Shown here piece by piece: positions 20,901-30,631 of a stretch of DNA of 64,000 bases (position 1 is its first letter; every line of letters starts with the position of its first letter). Source of the DNA: Streptomyces sp. Tue 6430. Its GTDB lineage: Bacteria > Actinomycetota > Actinomycetes > Streptomycetales > Streptomycetaceae. Where the stretch lies: the NCBI GenBank assembly GCA_021568835.1, contig JAKGSH010000002.1, forward strand, positions 186,001 to 250,000. The letters are read 5' to 3'. Made by a program: the position numbers and the translations under genes. Below the pieces are notes generated by a model. That model did no database searches and was not told the DNA's origin. It saw nothing but the letters and a program-made list of their open reading frames with translations.

Positions 20901-21988
20901 GTGTTCGTCGCCTGGAGAGACCTGAGGTTCGCCAAGGGGCGCTTCGCCCTGATGGGAACCGTCATCGTACTGATCACCCTGCTGGTCGGACTGCTGTCCG
21001 GGCTGACCGCCGGTCTGGGCCGGCAGAACACCTCCGCGATCACGTCCCTGCCCGCGGACAGGATCGCCTTCCAGGCTCCCGCCGACGGACAGGACCTGTC
21101 GTACTCCGACTCCACCGTCACCGAGGAGCAGTGGCGGCGGTGGTCCGAGGCGCCCGGGGTGGAGAGCGCCGAACCGTTGGGCATCACCACCACCAAGGCC
21201 ACCGCCGGAGACCGGAGCACCGGCGTCTCCGCGTTCGGCGTCGGACGCGGCTCCCGCCTCGCCCCGGCGAGTGACGAGATCGACGACGCGTCGGTGGTGC
21301 TGTCCACCGCGGCCGCCGACGCCCTCGGCATCGGGGCCGGCGACCTGCTCACCCTGGCCGGCCGGGAGCTGAGGGTGGCCGCCGTGCGGGGCGACGCCTA
21401 CTTCAGCCACACCCCGGTGATCTGGACCAGCCTGCACATCTGGCAGCGGACCGCGCCGCCCGCCGGAACCGGCGACGGCCCGACCGCCACCGTCATCGCC
21501 CTGCGCACCGACTCCCGGGCCGATGTGGCGGCCACGGACGAGCAGGCCGGCACCAGGACCGTCTCCCTCGACGACTCACTGCCCGCGATCGGCTCCTACG
21601 CCTCCGAGAACGGTTCCCTGCAGCTGATGCGCGGTTTCCTGTTCGCCATCTCCGCCCTCGTCGTCGGCGCCTTCTTCACCGTGTGGACGATCCAGCGCAG
21701 CGGCGACGTCGCCGTCCTCAAGGCCCTGGGCGCCTCGACCGCCGGCCTCCTCGAGGACGCCCTCGGTCAGGCCGTCGTCCTGCTCACGGGCGGCACCCTG
21801 CTCGGCACCGGCCTCGCCGCCGCCCTGGGGCGCTCGTCGTCGGACCGGCCGTGCCGTTCCTCCTCACCCCCGCCACCGTCCTCCTCCCGGCCGCCGTGAT
21901 GATCCTCCTCGGCGCGCTCGGGGCCGCGCTGTCCGTCCGGCGTATCACCTCCGTCGACCCGCTGACCGCCCTGGGGAGCGCCCGATGA
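20901..21988 (+). CDS. ABC transporter permease (FtsX/MacB-like), one frame break
   Basis: Membrane subunit of an ABC exporter, 362 residues. GTG 20901 opens VFVAWRDLRFAKGRFALMG and the first helix TVIVLITLLVGLLSGLTAG, then an extracytoplasmic domain (about residues 45-240), then FtsX helices FLFAISALVVGAFFTVWTIQ, the conserved coupling motif SGDVAVLKALGAS, VVLLTGGTLLGTGLAAAL and VLLPAAVMILLGALGAALSV, ending VDPLTALGSAR. One base is missing near 21831. The stop overlaps the ATPase ATG by ATGA. Probably regulated by the divergent two-component system. Confidence 0.9.
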
Positions 21989-22667
21989 GCCTCGACCTGA
22001 CCGACGTCACCCTCACCTACGCCGACGGCGACACCCGGCTGACCGCTCTCGACCGGGTCAGCCTGGAGGTCCCCGGGGCAGCCTGACCGCCGTGGTCGGC
22101 CCCTCCGGCTCCGGCAAGTCCAGCCTCCTGGCCGTCGCCGCCACCCTCGTCACGCCCGACGCCGGCACCGTCACCATCGACGGCACCCCCACCACCGGCC
22201 TGAGCCGCGGCGAACTCGCCGCCCTGCGCCGCCGCAGGATCGGCATCGTCTTCCAGCAGCCCCACCTCATCGCCTCCCTCACCGCCGTCGAACAGCTCCA
22301 GGTCATTGCCCGGATCGACGGCCGCAAGCCCCGCACCGTCCGCGACCGGGCCATGGAACTCCTCGCAGCAGTCGGCCTGGCCGACCAGGCCCCCCGACGC
22401 CCCCACCAGCTCTCCGGCGGCCAGCGCCAGCGCGTCAACATCGCCCGCGCCCTCATGAACGACCCCACCGTGCTCCTGGTCGACGAACCCACCAGCGCCC
22501 TCGACCACGAACGCGGCGCCGCCGTCATCGACCTGATCACCCGCCTCACCCACCAGCAGGCCACCGCCACCGTCCTGGTCACCCACGACCCCGCCCACCT
22601 CACCTCCGTCGACAAGGTCGCCGAAGTGCGCGACGGCAGGCTCACCCTCCCGGCGGCAGCCGGCTGA
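21985..22667 (+). CDS. ABC transporter ATP-binding protein (LolD/MacB-like), one frame break
   Basis: Cytoplasmic ATPase partner of the FtsX-like permease, 227 residues. Walker A GPSGSGKSSLL, Q-loop IVFQQPHLIASLTAVEQL, signature LSGGQRQRVNIARAL, Walker B TVLLVDEPTSALD and H-loop VLVTHDP are all present and canonical. One base is missing near 22075 between DRVSLEVP and GSLTAVVGPSG. Starts inside the permease stop. The pair has no dedicated periplasmic adaptor here, consistent with Gram-positive exporters of this class. Confidence 0.92.
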
Positions 22668-22758
22668 GCCGTGGAGAAGGACGCCGGCGCGGGTACGTCG
22701 TCGTCCGACGTGAGGATGCGGCGGACCGGGGAACACCCGCCACCGCTACGGTCGACGG

Positions 22759-23317
22759 ATGGGAACCTGGGACGCGGACGGCGTACGCGCGCGGATCCGT
22801 GCGATGGCGGCGCGGGACCCGGAGCGCAGGCGCTTCGGGGCGGACACGCACCGGTACGCGCCGGCCCGCGGCTGCCGGAGGCGGAGATACGGAAGTTCGA
22901 GGAATTCCACGGCGTCGGTCTGCCGGGGGAGTACCGGTCCTTCGTCGCGGAGGTGGGTGACGGCCCCGCGGGACCGTGCCACGGGCTGATGCCGTTGACC
23001 CTCCCCGCCCGCAGCCCGGCGAGACCGGCGAGGAGTGGGCCGTGGACGACGAGTGGGAGGAGGACAGGCTGCCGGGGCGACTCGCCGGGGCGTTCCCGCT
23101 CACCGGACCCCGGCCCGGCCGCATCGGCCCGGCAGCCGATGCGCTCACCCGGGGCACGCTCATGCTGGCCGAACAGGGGTGCGGCATCGGTGTCCGGCTG
23201 GTCCTGAACGGCCCGTCGGCCGGGCAGGTCTGGCAGATCGACCCGGACTGGGGCGGCTTCGTGCCGGTGAGCCCCGACTTCCGCACCTGGTACACCGACT
23301 GGCTGGAGAGCCCGTAG
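22759..23317 (+). CDS. SMI1/KNR4 family protein, two frame breaks
   Basis: Cytoplasmic protein of 186 residues with the SMI1/KNR4 (SUKH) fold: ATG 22759 opens MGTWDADGVRARIRAMAARD, followed by LPEAEIRKFEEFHGVGLPGE, YRSFVAEVGDGPAGP, then a variable loop, LAEQGCGIGVRLVLNGPSAG and QVWQIDPDWGGFVPV. Bases are missing near 22866 and near 23003. SUKH proteins often act as immunity proteins to polymorphic toxins, but many stand-alone Streptomyces members have no toxin neighbour, as here. Confidence 0.82.
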
Positions 23318-23389
23318 ACCCGCGTCACGTCGCGCTGTGGGCCCGCGCCGCGTCGCGCTCGCTTGGGCACGCGAGCGCGACGGCCCGCG

Positions 23390-23673
23390 TCACGCCTCCA
23401 GGAGTCTGCGCTTCTGCTCCTCGAACTCGGCCTCCGTGAGCACCCCTTGGGCCTTGAGGTCGCCGAGCTGCTTCAGCTGCTCGATCTTGCTCGTCATGTC
23501 CGTCGCCGACGGCTGAGCCTGCGGTTCGGCGTAGGCCGGTGGCCGGGCGTCGTCCCGTGCCCCTGCTGCGCCGCCCAGCGCCCCTGCTGACGTCGTGACA
23601 CACGGTTCGACACGGCGGTGGCCGTTCCGGCGACGACGGCGGTGCGGGCGACCCCGCGGATGAGTCCTGGCAT
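23390..23673 (-). CDS. SHOCT-domain protein, one frame break
   Basis: Small protein of 94 residues beginning MPGLIRGVARTAVVAGTATA and VSNRVSRRQQGRW, then a Gln/Pro linker, then the C-terminal SHOCT domain KIEQLKQLGDLKAQGVLTEA followed by EFEEQKRRLLEA. One base is missing near 23562. The N-terminal segment is a short amphipathic or membrane-associating stretch. It lies 41 bp after DUF6325, and this DUF6325-SHOCT pairing recurs in Streptomyces; SHOCT is thought to be an oligomerisation or membrane-targeting module. Confidence 0.83.
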
Positions 23674-23714
23674 GACTGGCTCCCTTCAGGCGCGTCGGTC
23701 ACCTCGGTCGCAGT

Positions 23715-24158
23715 TCAGCGAGCGGCCTCGGTCTCGTCGAGGGCGGCGGCGAGGGCCTGGACGGGAATGCGCCCGGAGGCGACCAGCCTGGCTCCGCCGC
23801 GGCGCAGGGCGGCGGCGAAGGGGGCGGCCCACACGTTCTCGTAGACCAGGATGCCGGCGGAACAGCCGGGCTCCAGCGCCGTGGCCGCCTCCTCGATGTC
23901 GTCCCGGCCCAGCAGCCCTGAGGACGCGCCCTCGAAGACGGCCAGGTCGAGTTGGCCGTCGCCGGTGAGGTCGGCGATCTCCATCGCCGTCACGGACCCG
24001 TCGTCGTCCTTCCTGACGAAAGTCATATCCATGATCCGGATGATTCCGCGGTCCACCAGGTCGACCAGGAGAGGAAGACCCTCGCCGGTCATGCGGTTCC
24101 CGGGAAACTCGACGACCAGGTAGTCGATGGGGCCCACTTCTTCGACATCCTCGCTCAC
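23715..24158 (-). CDS. DUF6325 family protein
   Basis: Protein of 147 residues. GTG 24158 sits five bases behind GGAGGTG. The sequence carries EEVGPIDYLVVEFPGNRMTG, GLPLLVDLVDRGIIRIMDMT and the FVRKDDDGSVTAMEIADL motif characteristic of the DUF6325/DUF1269-like family, then LGRDDIEEAATALEPGCSAG, ILVYENVWAAPFAAALRRGG and a C-terminal Ala-rich helix. Likely a small cytoplasmic alpha-beta protein. First gene of a two-gene operon with the SHOCT protein. Confidence 0.85.
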   Translation of the reverse strand: MSEDVEEVGPIDYLVVEFPGNRMTGEGLPLLVDLVDRGIIRIMDMTFVRKDDDGSVTAMEIADLTGDGQLDLAVFEGASSGLLGRDDIEEAATALEPGCSAGILVYENVWAAPFAAALRRGGARLVASGRIPVQALAAALDETEAAR

Positions 24159-24322
24159 GGCGTCACCTCCGAGGTTCGCGGCTGCCCCGGGCGCTCCCCG
24201 CCCACCCCCATTGCAGCATCGCCCACCTGGCCCCGCACCTCGGTACGCCGGCCACCCGTCTGGTTCGCCCAGGTCGCACGCCACGCACCGGATGGTTCTG
24301 CTGATGGCCATGAGCGACAGCG

Positions 24323-24727
24323 GTGACGGACGGCTCTCGGCAGCGGAGCACCGCCCTGGGCGCCTTCCTGGCCGGGCCGTCCCGGATCGCCGTCCTCACG
24401 CGGACCGGCTGCCGCAGGAGCATCGGCGCCCTGCGCGGCGTGGCGACCTCGGCGGGGCTGCGTCTCGGTGCGGTCGGACGGTTCGTCCACCGTTTCAAGC
24501 ACTGGATCGGGGTGGCCGTCCTGGTGGTCGCGGCGATCGTCCTGTTCATCTGGTCCTACCCGACCACGGCGGTCGTGGTGTGGACGGCGGTGCTCACGCT
24601 GGTGGGCTTCGCGATCCGCGAGTTCCTGGACTACGACCACACCGGCCCGTCCACCGGCCCCGGAGGCTCGTCCCCCGGCCCCGGGGGCTCGTCCACCGGC
24701 CCCGAGGGCCGGGCCGCCGCCCTGTGA
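24323..24727 (+). CDS. Membrane protein with Gly/Ser/Pro repeat tail
   Basis: Protein of 134 residues from GTG 24323. A basic N-terminal part (SRIAVLTRTGCRRSIGALRG) is followed by two transmembrane helices (HWIGVAVLVVAAIVLFIWSY and TTAVVVWTAVLTLVGFAI), then an acidic FLDYDHTG and three imperfect STGPGGS/SPGPGGS/STGPEGR repeats. No family recognised. The frame is the only one with sensible membrane hydrophobicity and codon bias. Confidence 0.7.
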   Translation: MTDGSRQRSTALGAFLAGPSRIAVLTRTGCRRSIGALRGVATSAGLRLGAVGRFVHRFKHWIGVAVLVVAAIVLFIWSYPTTAVVVWTAVLTLVGFAIREFLDYDHTGPSTGPGGSSPGPGGSSTGPEGRAAAL

Positions 24728-24965
24728 CCCGGCTCGCCGGGTGCCCCCTTTCGGGGATACGTTGAGTGCGAGAGCCCTGAGAGCCGGCCGGGCAGGCGGC
24801 GCCGGTCCTTCGGCACGGCGGGCGTGGAGTCCGCTGCGAACGCCGGGCGCGGAGTCCGCTCGGAGAATCCGTCCCGGCGGCTTGCCGGGACCGGCCGTTC
24901 CCCCGCGCGGCAGCGCGCCCCGCCACCGCCCCGCCCGGAGTCGACCTCGCACGGGAGTCACTGCC

Positions 24966-26381
24966 ATGACCGAGAGCCACCTGGACGCACACGCGGCGCA
25001 CCGCACCCCGCAGGAGCGAGCCGCGCTCGGCAGGGCGGCGCGGGCCACCGCACCCCGCTCCAGCCACGCGGAGTTCGTGCCGGAGCGGAAACGGCCCGAC
25101 CCGTTGGAGATCATCGAACGGCAGTCGGCCACCCGGCTGCCCGACCTGGTGCCCGTCCGCTACGGAAGGATGTCCGAGTCGCCGTTCCGGTTCTACCGGG
25201 GGGCCGCCGCCATCATGGCGTCGGACCTCGCGGGCACGCCGACGACGGGGTTGCGGACCCAGCTGTGCGGCGACGCGCACATGTTGAACTTCCGGTTGCT
25301 GGCGTCGCCCGAGCGCCGCCTCATGTTCGACATCAACGACTTCGACGAGACGCTGCCGGGCCCCTGGGAGTGGGACGTCAAGCGCCTGGCCGCCAGCCTC
25401 GTCATCGCCGGCCGCGCGAACGGCTTCAGCACCAAGGAGCGGGCCGCGATCGTACGGGCCACCGTGCGGTCCTACCGCGAGAACATGCGGTCCTTCGCCG
25501 CGACCGGCAACCTGGCCGTGTGGTACGCCCAGTTCGACGTGGACTGGGTGCGGGCCCGGTTCGGTGCGGACCTGTCCGCGCGGGGCCGCGAACGCTGGGG
25601 GCAGGCCGTGACCAGGGCCCGTTCGCGCGACACCCTCCAGGCCTTCGCCAAGCTCACCCGCGTCGTCGACGGCAGGCGCCGCATCACTCCCGATCCCCCG
25701 CTCGTCACCCCGCTCGAGGACCTGCTGCCGGACGACCGCCGCAGCCGGCTGGAGGAGCAGATCAGCCGGCTGATCGAGCGTTACGGCACGACTCTCCCCT
25801 CGGACCGCCGGTTCCTGCTGGAGCAGTACCGGGTGGCCGACATGGCGCGCAAGGTAGTCGGGGTCGGCAGCGTGGGCACCCGGTGCTGGATCGTGCTGCT
25901 GCTGGGGCGCGACGAGGAGGACCCGCTGTTCCTCCAGGCCAAGGAGGCCGACGAGTCGGTGCTGGCACCCCACGTCGGTGACACCGGGTACCCGACGCAG
26001 GGGGAGCGGGTCGTCTCCGGGCAGCGGCTGATGCAGGCCACCAGCGACATCTTCCTGGGCTGGGAGCGGGTCGAGGGGATCGACGGCCGTCAGCGCGACT
26101 TCTACGTACGGCAGTTGCGGGACTGGAAGGGGGTCGCCGTGGCCGAGGACATGGTGCCGCGGGGCATGCGGACGTTCGGCGCCCTGTGCGGCGCGACACT
26201 CGCCCGCGCGCACGCCAGATCCGGTGACCGCATCGCCATCGCCGCGTACCTGGGCGGCGGCGACTCCTTCGACCGGGCCCTGGTGACGTTCGCCGAGCAG
26301 TACGCCGACCAGAACGAGCGGGACCACCGGGCCCTCGTGGACGCCGTCGGCGCGGGGCGGCTGCCCGCCGTGGCGGCCTGA
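24966..26381 (+). CDS. DUF2252 family protein
   Basis: Cytoplasmic protein of 471 residues of the DUF2252 family, which has a protein-kinase-like fold. Landmarks are FVPERKRPDPLEIIERQSAT, VPVRYGRMSESPFRFYRGAA, LCGDAHMLNF, FDINDFDETLPGPWEWDVKR, KVVGVGSVGTRCWIVLL, EADESVLAPHVG, GERVVSGQRLMQATSDIFLG and YVRQLRDWKG. The GDAH and NDFD motifs are the putative catalytic elements. Intact reading frame, ATG 24966. No operon partner; its physiological role is unknown. Confidence 0.9.
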   Translation: MTESHLDAHAAHRTPQERAALGRAARATAPRSSHAEFVPERKRPDPLEIIERQSATRLPDLVPVRYGRMSESPFRFYRGAAAIMASDLAGTPTTGLRTQLCGDAHMLNFRLLASPERRLMFDINDFDETLPGPWEWDVKRLAASLVIAGRANGFSTKERAAIVRATVRSYRENMRSFAATGNLAVWYAQFDVDWVRARFGADLSARGRERWGQAVTRARSRDTLQAFAKLTRVVDGRRRITPDPPLVTPLEDLLPDDRRSRLEEQISRLIERYGTTLPSDRRFLLEQYRVADMARKVVGVGSVGTRCWIVLLLGRDEEDPLFLQAKEADESVLAPHVGDTGYPTQGERVVSGQRLMQATSDIFLGWERVEGIDGRQRDFYVRQLRDWKGVAVAEDMVPRGMRTFGALCGATLARAHARSGDRIAIAAYLGGGDSFDRALVTFAEQYADQNERDHRALVDAVGAGRLPAVAA

Positions 26382-26681
26382 GGAACCGTCGGCGCCGCCC
26401 CGCCGGCGGCGGGTGACCCCGGGCGCGGCGAGGGGCGGAAGCGCGGGCCCGGCCCCGTTCGGTGAGGGATCTCCTCCTCGGCCCGCCGGAATGCGGCGTC
26501 GGTGATGCTCCCCCTGCCCGCCGACCGGCCGTTTCGTCCGGGCGGGCCGGACCGTGTCCGGGCCGCCCGGGAGCCGGAACCGGGCCGGCCGGGAGCCGGA
26601 ACCGGGCCGGCCGGGAGCCGGAACCGGGCCGGCCGGGAGCCGGAACCGGCCGGTCGTGCCGTGTGCCCCGCCCGGCCTCGC
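26382..26681. other. Intergenic with 22-bp tandem repeats
   Basis: Convergent gap between DUF2252 and the AraC gene. It contains the 22-bp repeat array listed separately and no credible gene; the open frames through it only reflect the repeat. Confidence 0.6.
26569..26653. repeat. 22-bp direct tandem repeat, about 3.8 copies
   Basis: Three perfect copies of GGGAGCCGGAACCGGGCCGG plus CC start at 26569, 26591 and 26613, with a fourth, shortened copy from 26635. Each unit contains internally inverted CCGG-rich halves (CCGGAACCGG, GGCCGGCC), so the array could fold into strong hairpins and act as a bidirectional terminator between convergent genes. Confidence 0.9.
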
Positions 26682-27597
26682 TCAGGGCAGGACGGCCGCA
26701 GGGGTGGCCGCAGGGGTGCGTGCGGCGTCGCGCATGCGGGCCGCGTCCCGGCTCGGGGTGCGCCGAACCGGCGGCGGTACTCGCGGCTGAACTGCGAGGG
26801 GTTGTCGTACCCGACGCGGTGGCCGACCCCGGTGACGTCGCCCGGGTGGGTGGCGAGCAGCAGCCGTGCCTCCTGGAGCCGGATCTGCTTCTGGAACTGG
26901 ATGGGGCTCATCGCGGTCACCGCCTGGAAGTTGCGGTAGAAGGCGGAGACGCTCATCCCGGACAGGCGTGCCACCTCCTCGACCCGGAAGGGCTGCGCGT
27001 AGTGCTCGCGGATCCAGCGCACGGCCCGGGAGACGTGGCTGAGGCCGCTGTCGGCGAGGCCGAGCTGGCGTACGGCCGCGCCCTGCTCGCCGGTGATCAG
27101 CCGCCACAGGATCTCGCGCTTGACCAGCGGGGCCAGGACGGGCCGGTCGCGGGCTCGTCGAGCAGGCGCAGCAGCCGCACCACCGCGTCGAGCAGTGCGG
27201 CCGGGGCGTCGCTCACGGCGATCCCCGAAGGTGCGCCACCGCCGGGGCGGGCGGTGTCGCCGGGACCGGCCTGCAGCAGCAGTTCGGCGACGGCGGACGG
27301 CTCCAGGGCGAGACCGAAGCCCAGGGCCGGCCGCTCGGCGTCGGCCCGGGTGAACTGCCCGGTGACGGGCAGGTCGACGGACGCGACCAGGTACTGGCCG
27401 GCGCCGTACTCGTAGACCCGGTCGCCCAGCGCGAGGCGTTTGGCACCCTGGGCGATGACGGCGAGCACCGTGCCGGACATCGAGGGCGCTGGCGGATCCG
27501 AACGGTCGACCTTCGAAATCAGGACGCCGTCGATGGCGGTGGTCCAGTCGGGGCGGGCATGCCGGTCCAGCAGGGCGCGGAGCTCGTCGAGGTGCAT
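26682..27597 (-). CDS. AraC-family regulator with cupin N-domain, two frame breaks
   Basis: Transcriptional activator of 305 residues. N-terminal AraC_N cupin: DGVLISKVDRSDPPAPSMSG, LAVIAQGAKRLALGDRVYEY, GQYLVASVDLPVTGQ. C-terminal AraC HTH pair: HYAQPFRVEEVARLSGMSVS, AFYRNFQAVTAMSPIQFQKQ, IRLQEARLLLATHPGDVTGV and GYDNPSQFSREYRRRFG. Bases are missing near 27150 and near 26762. ATG 27597 is the start. Divergent from the monooxygenase/esterase pair at 27742 with about 145 bp between, so these are probable targets. Confidence 0.88.
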
Positions 27598-27741
27598 GCG
27601 CCCATTGCAGCACCACGCGACCTCCGGAATCCCGGAGTCGAGAGGATCGTGCAAGTGTCAGCGAGCATCGGTCTAACGTTTGTGCAGGTCAGGCCGATTG
27701 AATGGGGTCACCCCAGTCCATCGAGCCAGAAGAAGGCCACC

Positions 27742-28059
27742 ATGATTGCCCAGTACGGCTTCAGCGCCACCCTGACCGCCAGACCCGGAACGAGCGGTCG
27801 ACTGGTCGACCTGCTGCTGACCGGCCTGAACGAGGGCAGCCCCGGCGACAGCGAACACTGCGTCGTCTACCTCGTCTCCCGTTCCGCGTCCGACCCTCAC
27901 GTCGTCCACGTCACCGAGGGCTGGACCAGCGAGGAGGACCACCACCGGGTCTTCGCCGGCGAGGCCGCACAGGCCATCGTGGCGCAGATCGACGGACTGC
28001 TGGCCAAGGAGCCCGAGTACACCGACCACGTCCCGGTCCGTGGCAAGGCCGCGTTCTGA
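27742..28059 (+). CDS. Antibiotic biosynthesis monooxygenase (ABM) family protein
   Basis: Small cytoplasmic dimeric alpha-beta barrel protein of 105 residues: QYGFSATLTARPGTSGRLVD, LLLTGLNEGSPGDSEHCVVY and VVHVTEGWTSEEDHHRVFAG fit the ABM/quinol monooxygenase fold, in which cofactor-free oxygenation or quinone detoxification is typical. ATG 27742 follows AGAAGG. It is followed 110 bp later by an esterase gene and is divergent from an AraC regulator. Confidence 0.85.
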   Translation: MIAQYGFSATLTARPGTSGRLVDLLLTGLNEGSPGDSEHCVVYLVSRSASDPHVVHVTEGWTSEEDHHRVFAGEAAQAIVAQIDGLLAKEPEYTDHVPVRGKAAF

Positions 28060-28169
28060 CCCTCCGGAACGATCCCCGCCCTCCCGCACCTCCCGGCGGC
28101 TGCCGAGGCGTACCCCGCCCCCGTCCGGCCGTCAGCCCCCGCCCCCCGACCCTCGAAAGGCCCGCGACC

Positions 28170-29129
28170 ATGACCACGGCCCGACCCGCCCTCGACCCCG
28201 AACTGCGTGAACTTCTCGCGGACATGCCCCTCATGTCCCGGCTCGACGGGGAAGTCCTCGCGCAACTGCGCCGGTTTCCCTCGCCACCCGTCGAGCCCCT
28301 GCTCGCCCACCGGCAGGTCGACCGGCGTGAGATCACCGTGCCGGCCGAGGACGGGACCCCGATCCCCCTGTCGGTGTTCGGTCCCGCGGACACCGACGGC
28401 GGCAGCGGCGCCGCGCCGTGCATCTACTGGATGCACGGCGGCGGGATGGTGATGGGCGACCGCTTCGCGCAGATCGACATCCCCCTGGAGTGGCTCGACG
28501 AGTTCGGCGCGGTCGTGGTCTCCGTGGACTACCGGCTCGCACCCGAGGCCACCGGCACCGCCCTGGTCGACGACTGCTACCGGGGACTGCTCTGGATCGC
28601 CGAACACGCCGGGGAACTGGGCATCGACCCCGCCCGGATCGTCGTCGCCGGCGCCAGCGCGGGCGGCGGCCTCGCCGCCGGCGTCACCCTGCTGGCCCGC
28701 GACCTCGGCACCCCCGCGATCGCCGCGCAGGTGCTGATCTGCCCCATGCTCGACCACCGCAACACCAGCACCTCCAGCCGCCAGTACGCCGACGGACCCG
28801 GCGTCTGGACCCGGGGGATGAACGAGTTCGGCTGGCGCGCCGTCCTCGGCGACCTCACCGGCGACGAGGTGCCCGCGTACGTCTCGCCCGCGCTCGCCGA
28901 CGACCTCTCCGGCCTGCCGACCACCTACATCGACACCGGCTCCGCCGAGGTCTTCCGCGACGAGGACACCGACTACGCCACCCGCATCTGGGCGGCCGGC
29001 GGCCAGGCCGAACTCCACGTCTGGGCGGGCGGCTTCCACGGCTTCGACGCTCTCTGCCCCCAGGCACGCATCTCGGCCACGGCCCGCCGGACCCGCACCG
29101 CCTGGCTCGCCCGGCTGCTGACGGCATGA
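28170..29129 (+). CDS. Alpha/beta hydrolase, HSL-type esterase
   Basis: Cytoplasmic carboxylesterase of the hormone-sensitive lipase family, 319 residues. Oxyanion-hole motif YWMHGGGMVMGD, nucleophile in VVAGASAGGGLAAG (GxSxG), catalytic Asp probably in GSAEVFRDED and His in AGGFHGFD. The substrate-binding cap precedes the HGGG motif (MSRLDGEVLAQLRRFPSPPV). ATG 28170. Intact. Likely co-regulated with the ABM gene by the AraC protein. Substrate not predictable beyond short-chain esters. Confidence 0.9.
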   Translation: MTTARPALDPELRELLADMPLMSRLDGEVLAQLRRFPSPPVEPLLAHRQVDRREITVPAEDGTPIPLSVFGPADTDGGSGAAPCIYWMHGGGMVMGDRFAQIDIPLEWLDEFGAVVVSVDYRLAPEATGTALVDDCYRGLLWIAEHAGELGIDPARIVVAGASAGGGLAAGVTLLARDLGTPAIAAQVLICPMLDHRNTSTSSRQYADGPGVWTRGMNEFGWRAVLGDLTGDEVPAYVSPALADDLSGLPTTYIDTGSAEVFRDEDTDYATRIWAAGGQAELHVWAGGFHGFDALCPQARISATARRTRTAWLARLLTA

Positions 29130-29230
29130 GCCGGAACGGAGCCCGGTGAGGACGGGGAGGGCCGGCGGGCCGTCGGCGGGCGGGCCGGGACAGCGGACCT
29201 GGGAGCCGGCCCGCGACGATCACGCGGCAG

Positions 29231-29303
29231 GTCTCCCGAGGCTCCAGCACACAGAACTCGTTGCCCTCCGGATCGGCAGCGATCCGCACCTCGGCTTCCA
29301 CGG
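29231..29303 (-). pseudogene. VOC-family C-terminal remnant
   Basis: The minus strand encodes VEAEVRIAADPEGNEFCVLE followed by PRET, the terminal strand of a VOC metalloprotein with its metal-ligand glutamate region. Nothing upstream in any frame supplies the preceding fold because DUF427 begins shortly after, so this is a fragment. No in-frame stop follows it for several hundred bases. Confidence 0.45.
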
Positions 29304-29368
29304 CCGACGCCGGTGAGGACCGGAAGGGGCTTCGGGGACGAGGTCTGCCGGCCCCGGCGGAGTTCCCC

Positions 29369-29853
29369 TCACCACGTGAGCGTTCCGGGCGCTCCCTTGA
29401 AAGGACCGCGCACGTCCTGGGTGATCCAGCCGCCGTAGAAGTCGCCGTCCTGCGCCCGCACCTCCTCGCCCTCGACCGTGCAGCGGTCCACCCGGCTCGG
29501 GTAGAAGGCGAAACAGTCCGTGATCGGGCCGTAGGCGGGAGCGGGCCGGGGGTAGCTCCAGGCAGCTCGCTCGCGCACGTCGTCACCCACCACCACATCC
29601 CAGTACCGCGCCTTGCCCTTCCACTCGCACCAGGTGGCGCCGGAGGCAGGGCGCAGCAGGTCGAGACGCACGTCCGCGGCGGGGATGTAGAACACCGGTG
29701 GGTGACTGGTCTCCAGCACACGGACCGCTCTCCCGGTGTCCGCGACGAGCAGCCCGCCGCACTCGACGCGAACGCGGCGGGCGTCCTCCCGCACGGCGGG
29801 CGGCCGGGGTAGTCCCAGACGGACTCGGGCTGCGGGGGTGGGGAAGCGGACAT
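29369..29853 (-). CDS. DUF427 family protein, one frame break
   Basis: Protein of 161 residues: ATG 29853 opens MSASPPPQPESVWDYPGRPP, then VREDARRVRVECGGLLVADT, RVLETSHPPVFYIPAADVRL, TWCEWKGKARYWDVVVGDDV, RERAAWSYPRPAPAYGPITD and CFAFYPSRVDRCTVEGEEV, the standard DUF427 signature. One base is missing near 29798. DUF427 proteins are small cytosolic beta-rich proteins of unknown biochemical role. Stand-alone gene. Confidence 0.87.
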
Positions 29854-30235
29854 GAGGCCCTCGTGGTGTGCGGCACGGTGCGGTGTCGGTCGGAGGTGGT
29901 TCGTCGACGCGGCCCCTGCCGGATGCACCCGGCCCGCACACGGGTGGTGCGCGGGCCCGTGAGGAGGGTGCATCCGGTCGCCGGCCCTCGGAGGTACGCA
30001 TCTCCTGCGACGCCGAGGGCATCGCAACCGACGCGACATCGCACCGTGTTGACCCGTACGGCGCTGATCGGCATCAGCTCCGTGACCGCCGCGGCCGTGA
30101 CCACCGGCCCCGCACCGGCCCCCGGCGACCGTCCACGTCACGTCCGGAACCACCGAGGCCACCGTCGCCCCGCCCGCCCGCTCTCCCGCGGCCGGACGCC
30201 GGGCGACGGCTCGGCAGGCGTCCGGCCAGGCCCCT
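29854..30235. other. 382 bp without a recognisable gene
   Basis: Upstream region of DUF427 leading into the Rrf2 remnant. A stretch from about 30047 reads VLTRTALIGISSVTAAAVTT on the plus strand, resembling a signal peptide start, but it runs into unrelated sequence. No supported gene. Confidence 0.45.
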
Positions 30236-30565
30236 CAGGCGGAGAGCGCCGCCAGCCGGCGCCCACAGCGTGCGGGGCCCGCAAGGCGGGTATCTGCTGG
30301 CCGCAGGGGCTGACGAGATCAGTCTCGCGGCCGTGATCCGCGCCGTGGACGGCCCGCTGACCAAGGTGCGGGACCTGAGCCTGACCGGCCTGGAGCACCA
30401 GGGGCGGCGGTGGTCCTTCCGGACGTGTGGCGGGCGGTGCGCACCAGCCTGCGTCAGGTCCTGGAGGCCACCACGCTTGCCGACCTCGCACGCGGTGAAC
30501 TGCCGGACATCGTGCGGGAACGGGCACAGCAGTACACCGCGGACATACGTCACTACGGAAAGTGA
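30236..30565 (+). pseudogene. Rrf2-family regulator, N-terminally truncated
   Basis: The frame encodes HSVRGPQGGYLLAAGADEIS and LAAVIRAVDGPLTKVRDL, the wing and linker of an Rrf2 regulator, and after a one-base change near 30414 continues VVLPDVWRAVRTSLRQVLEA and TTLADLARGEL to a TGA at 30563-30565. The first 50 or so residues with the DNA-recognition helix are missing or unrecognisable, and no start codon with ribosome site precedes it. No iron-sulfur cysteines are present in the remaining part. Confidence 0.6.
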
Positions 30566-30631
30566 CGCGCTTCCCGGACGGCCCCTGGTGCCGCGGCAGT
30601 TCACCGGTCGGCGATGCCACGACCGCCGTGC

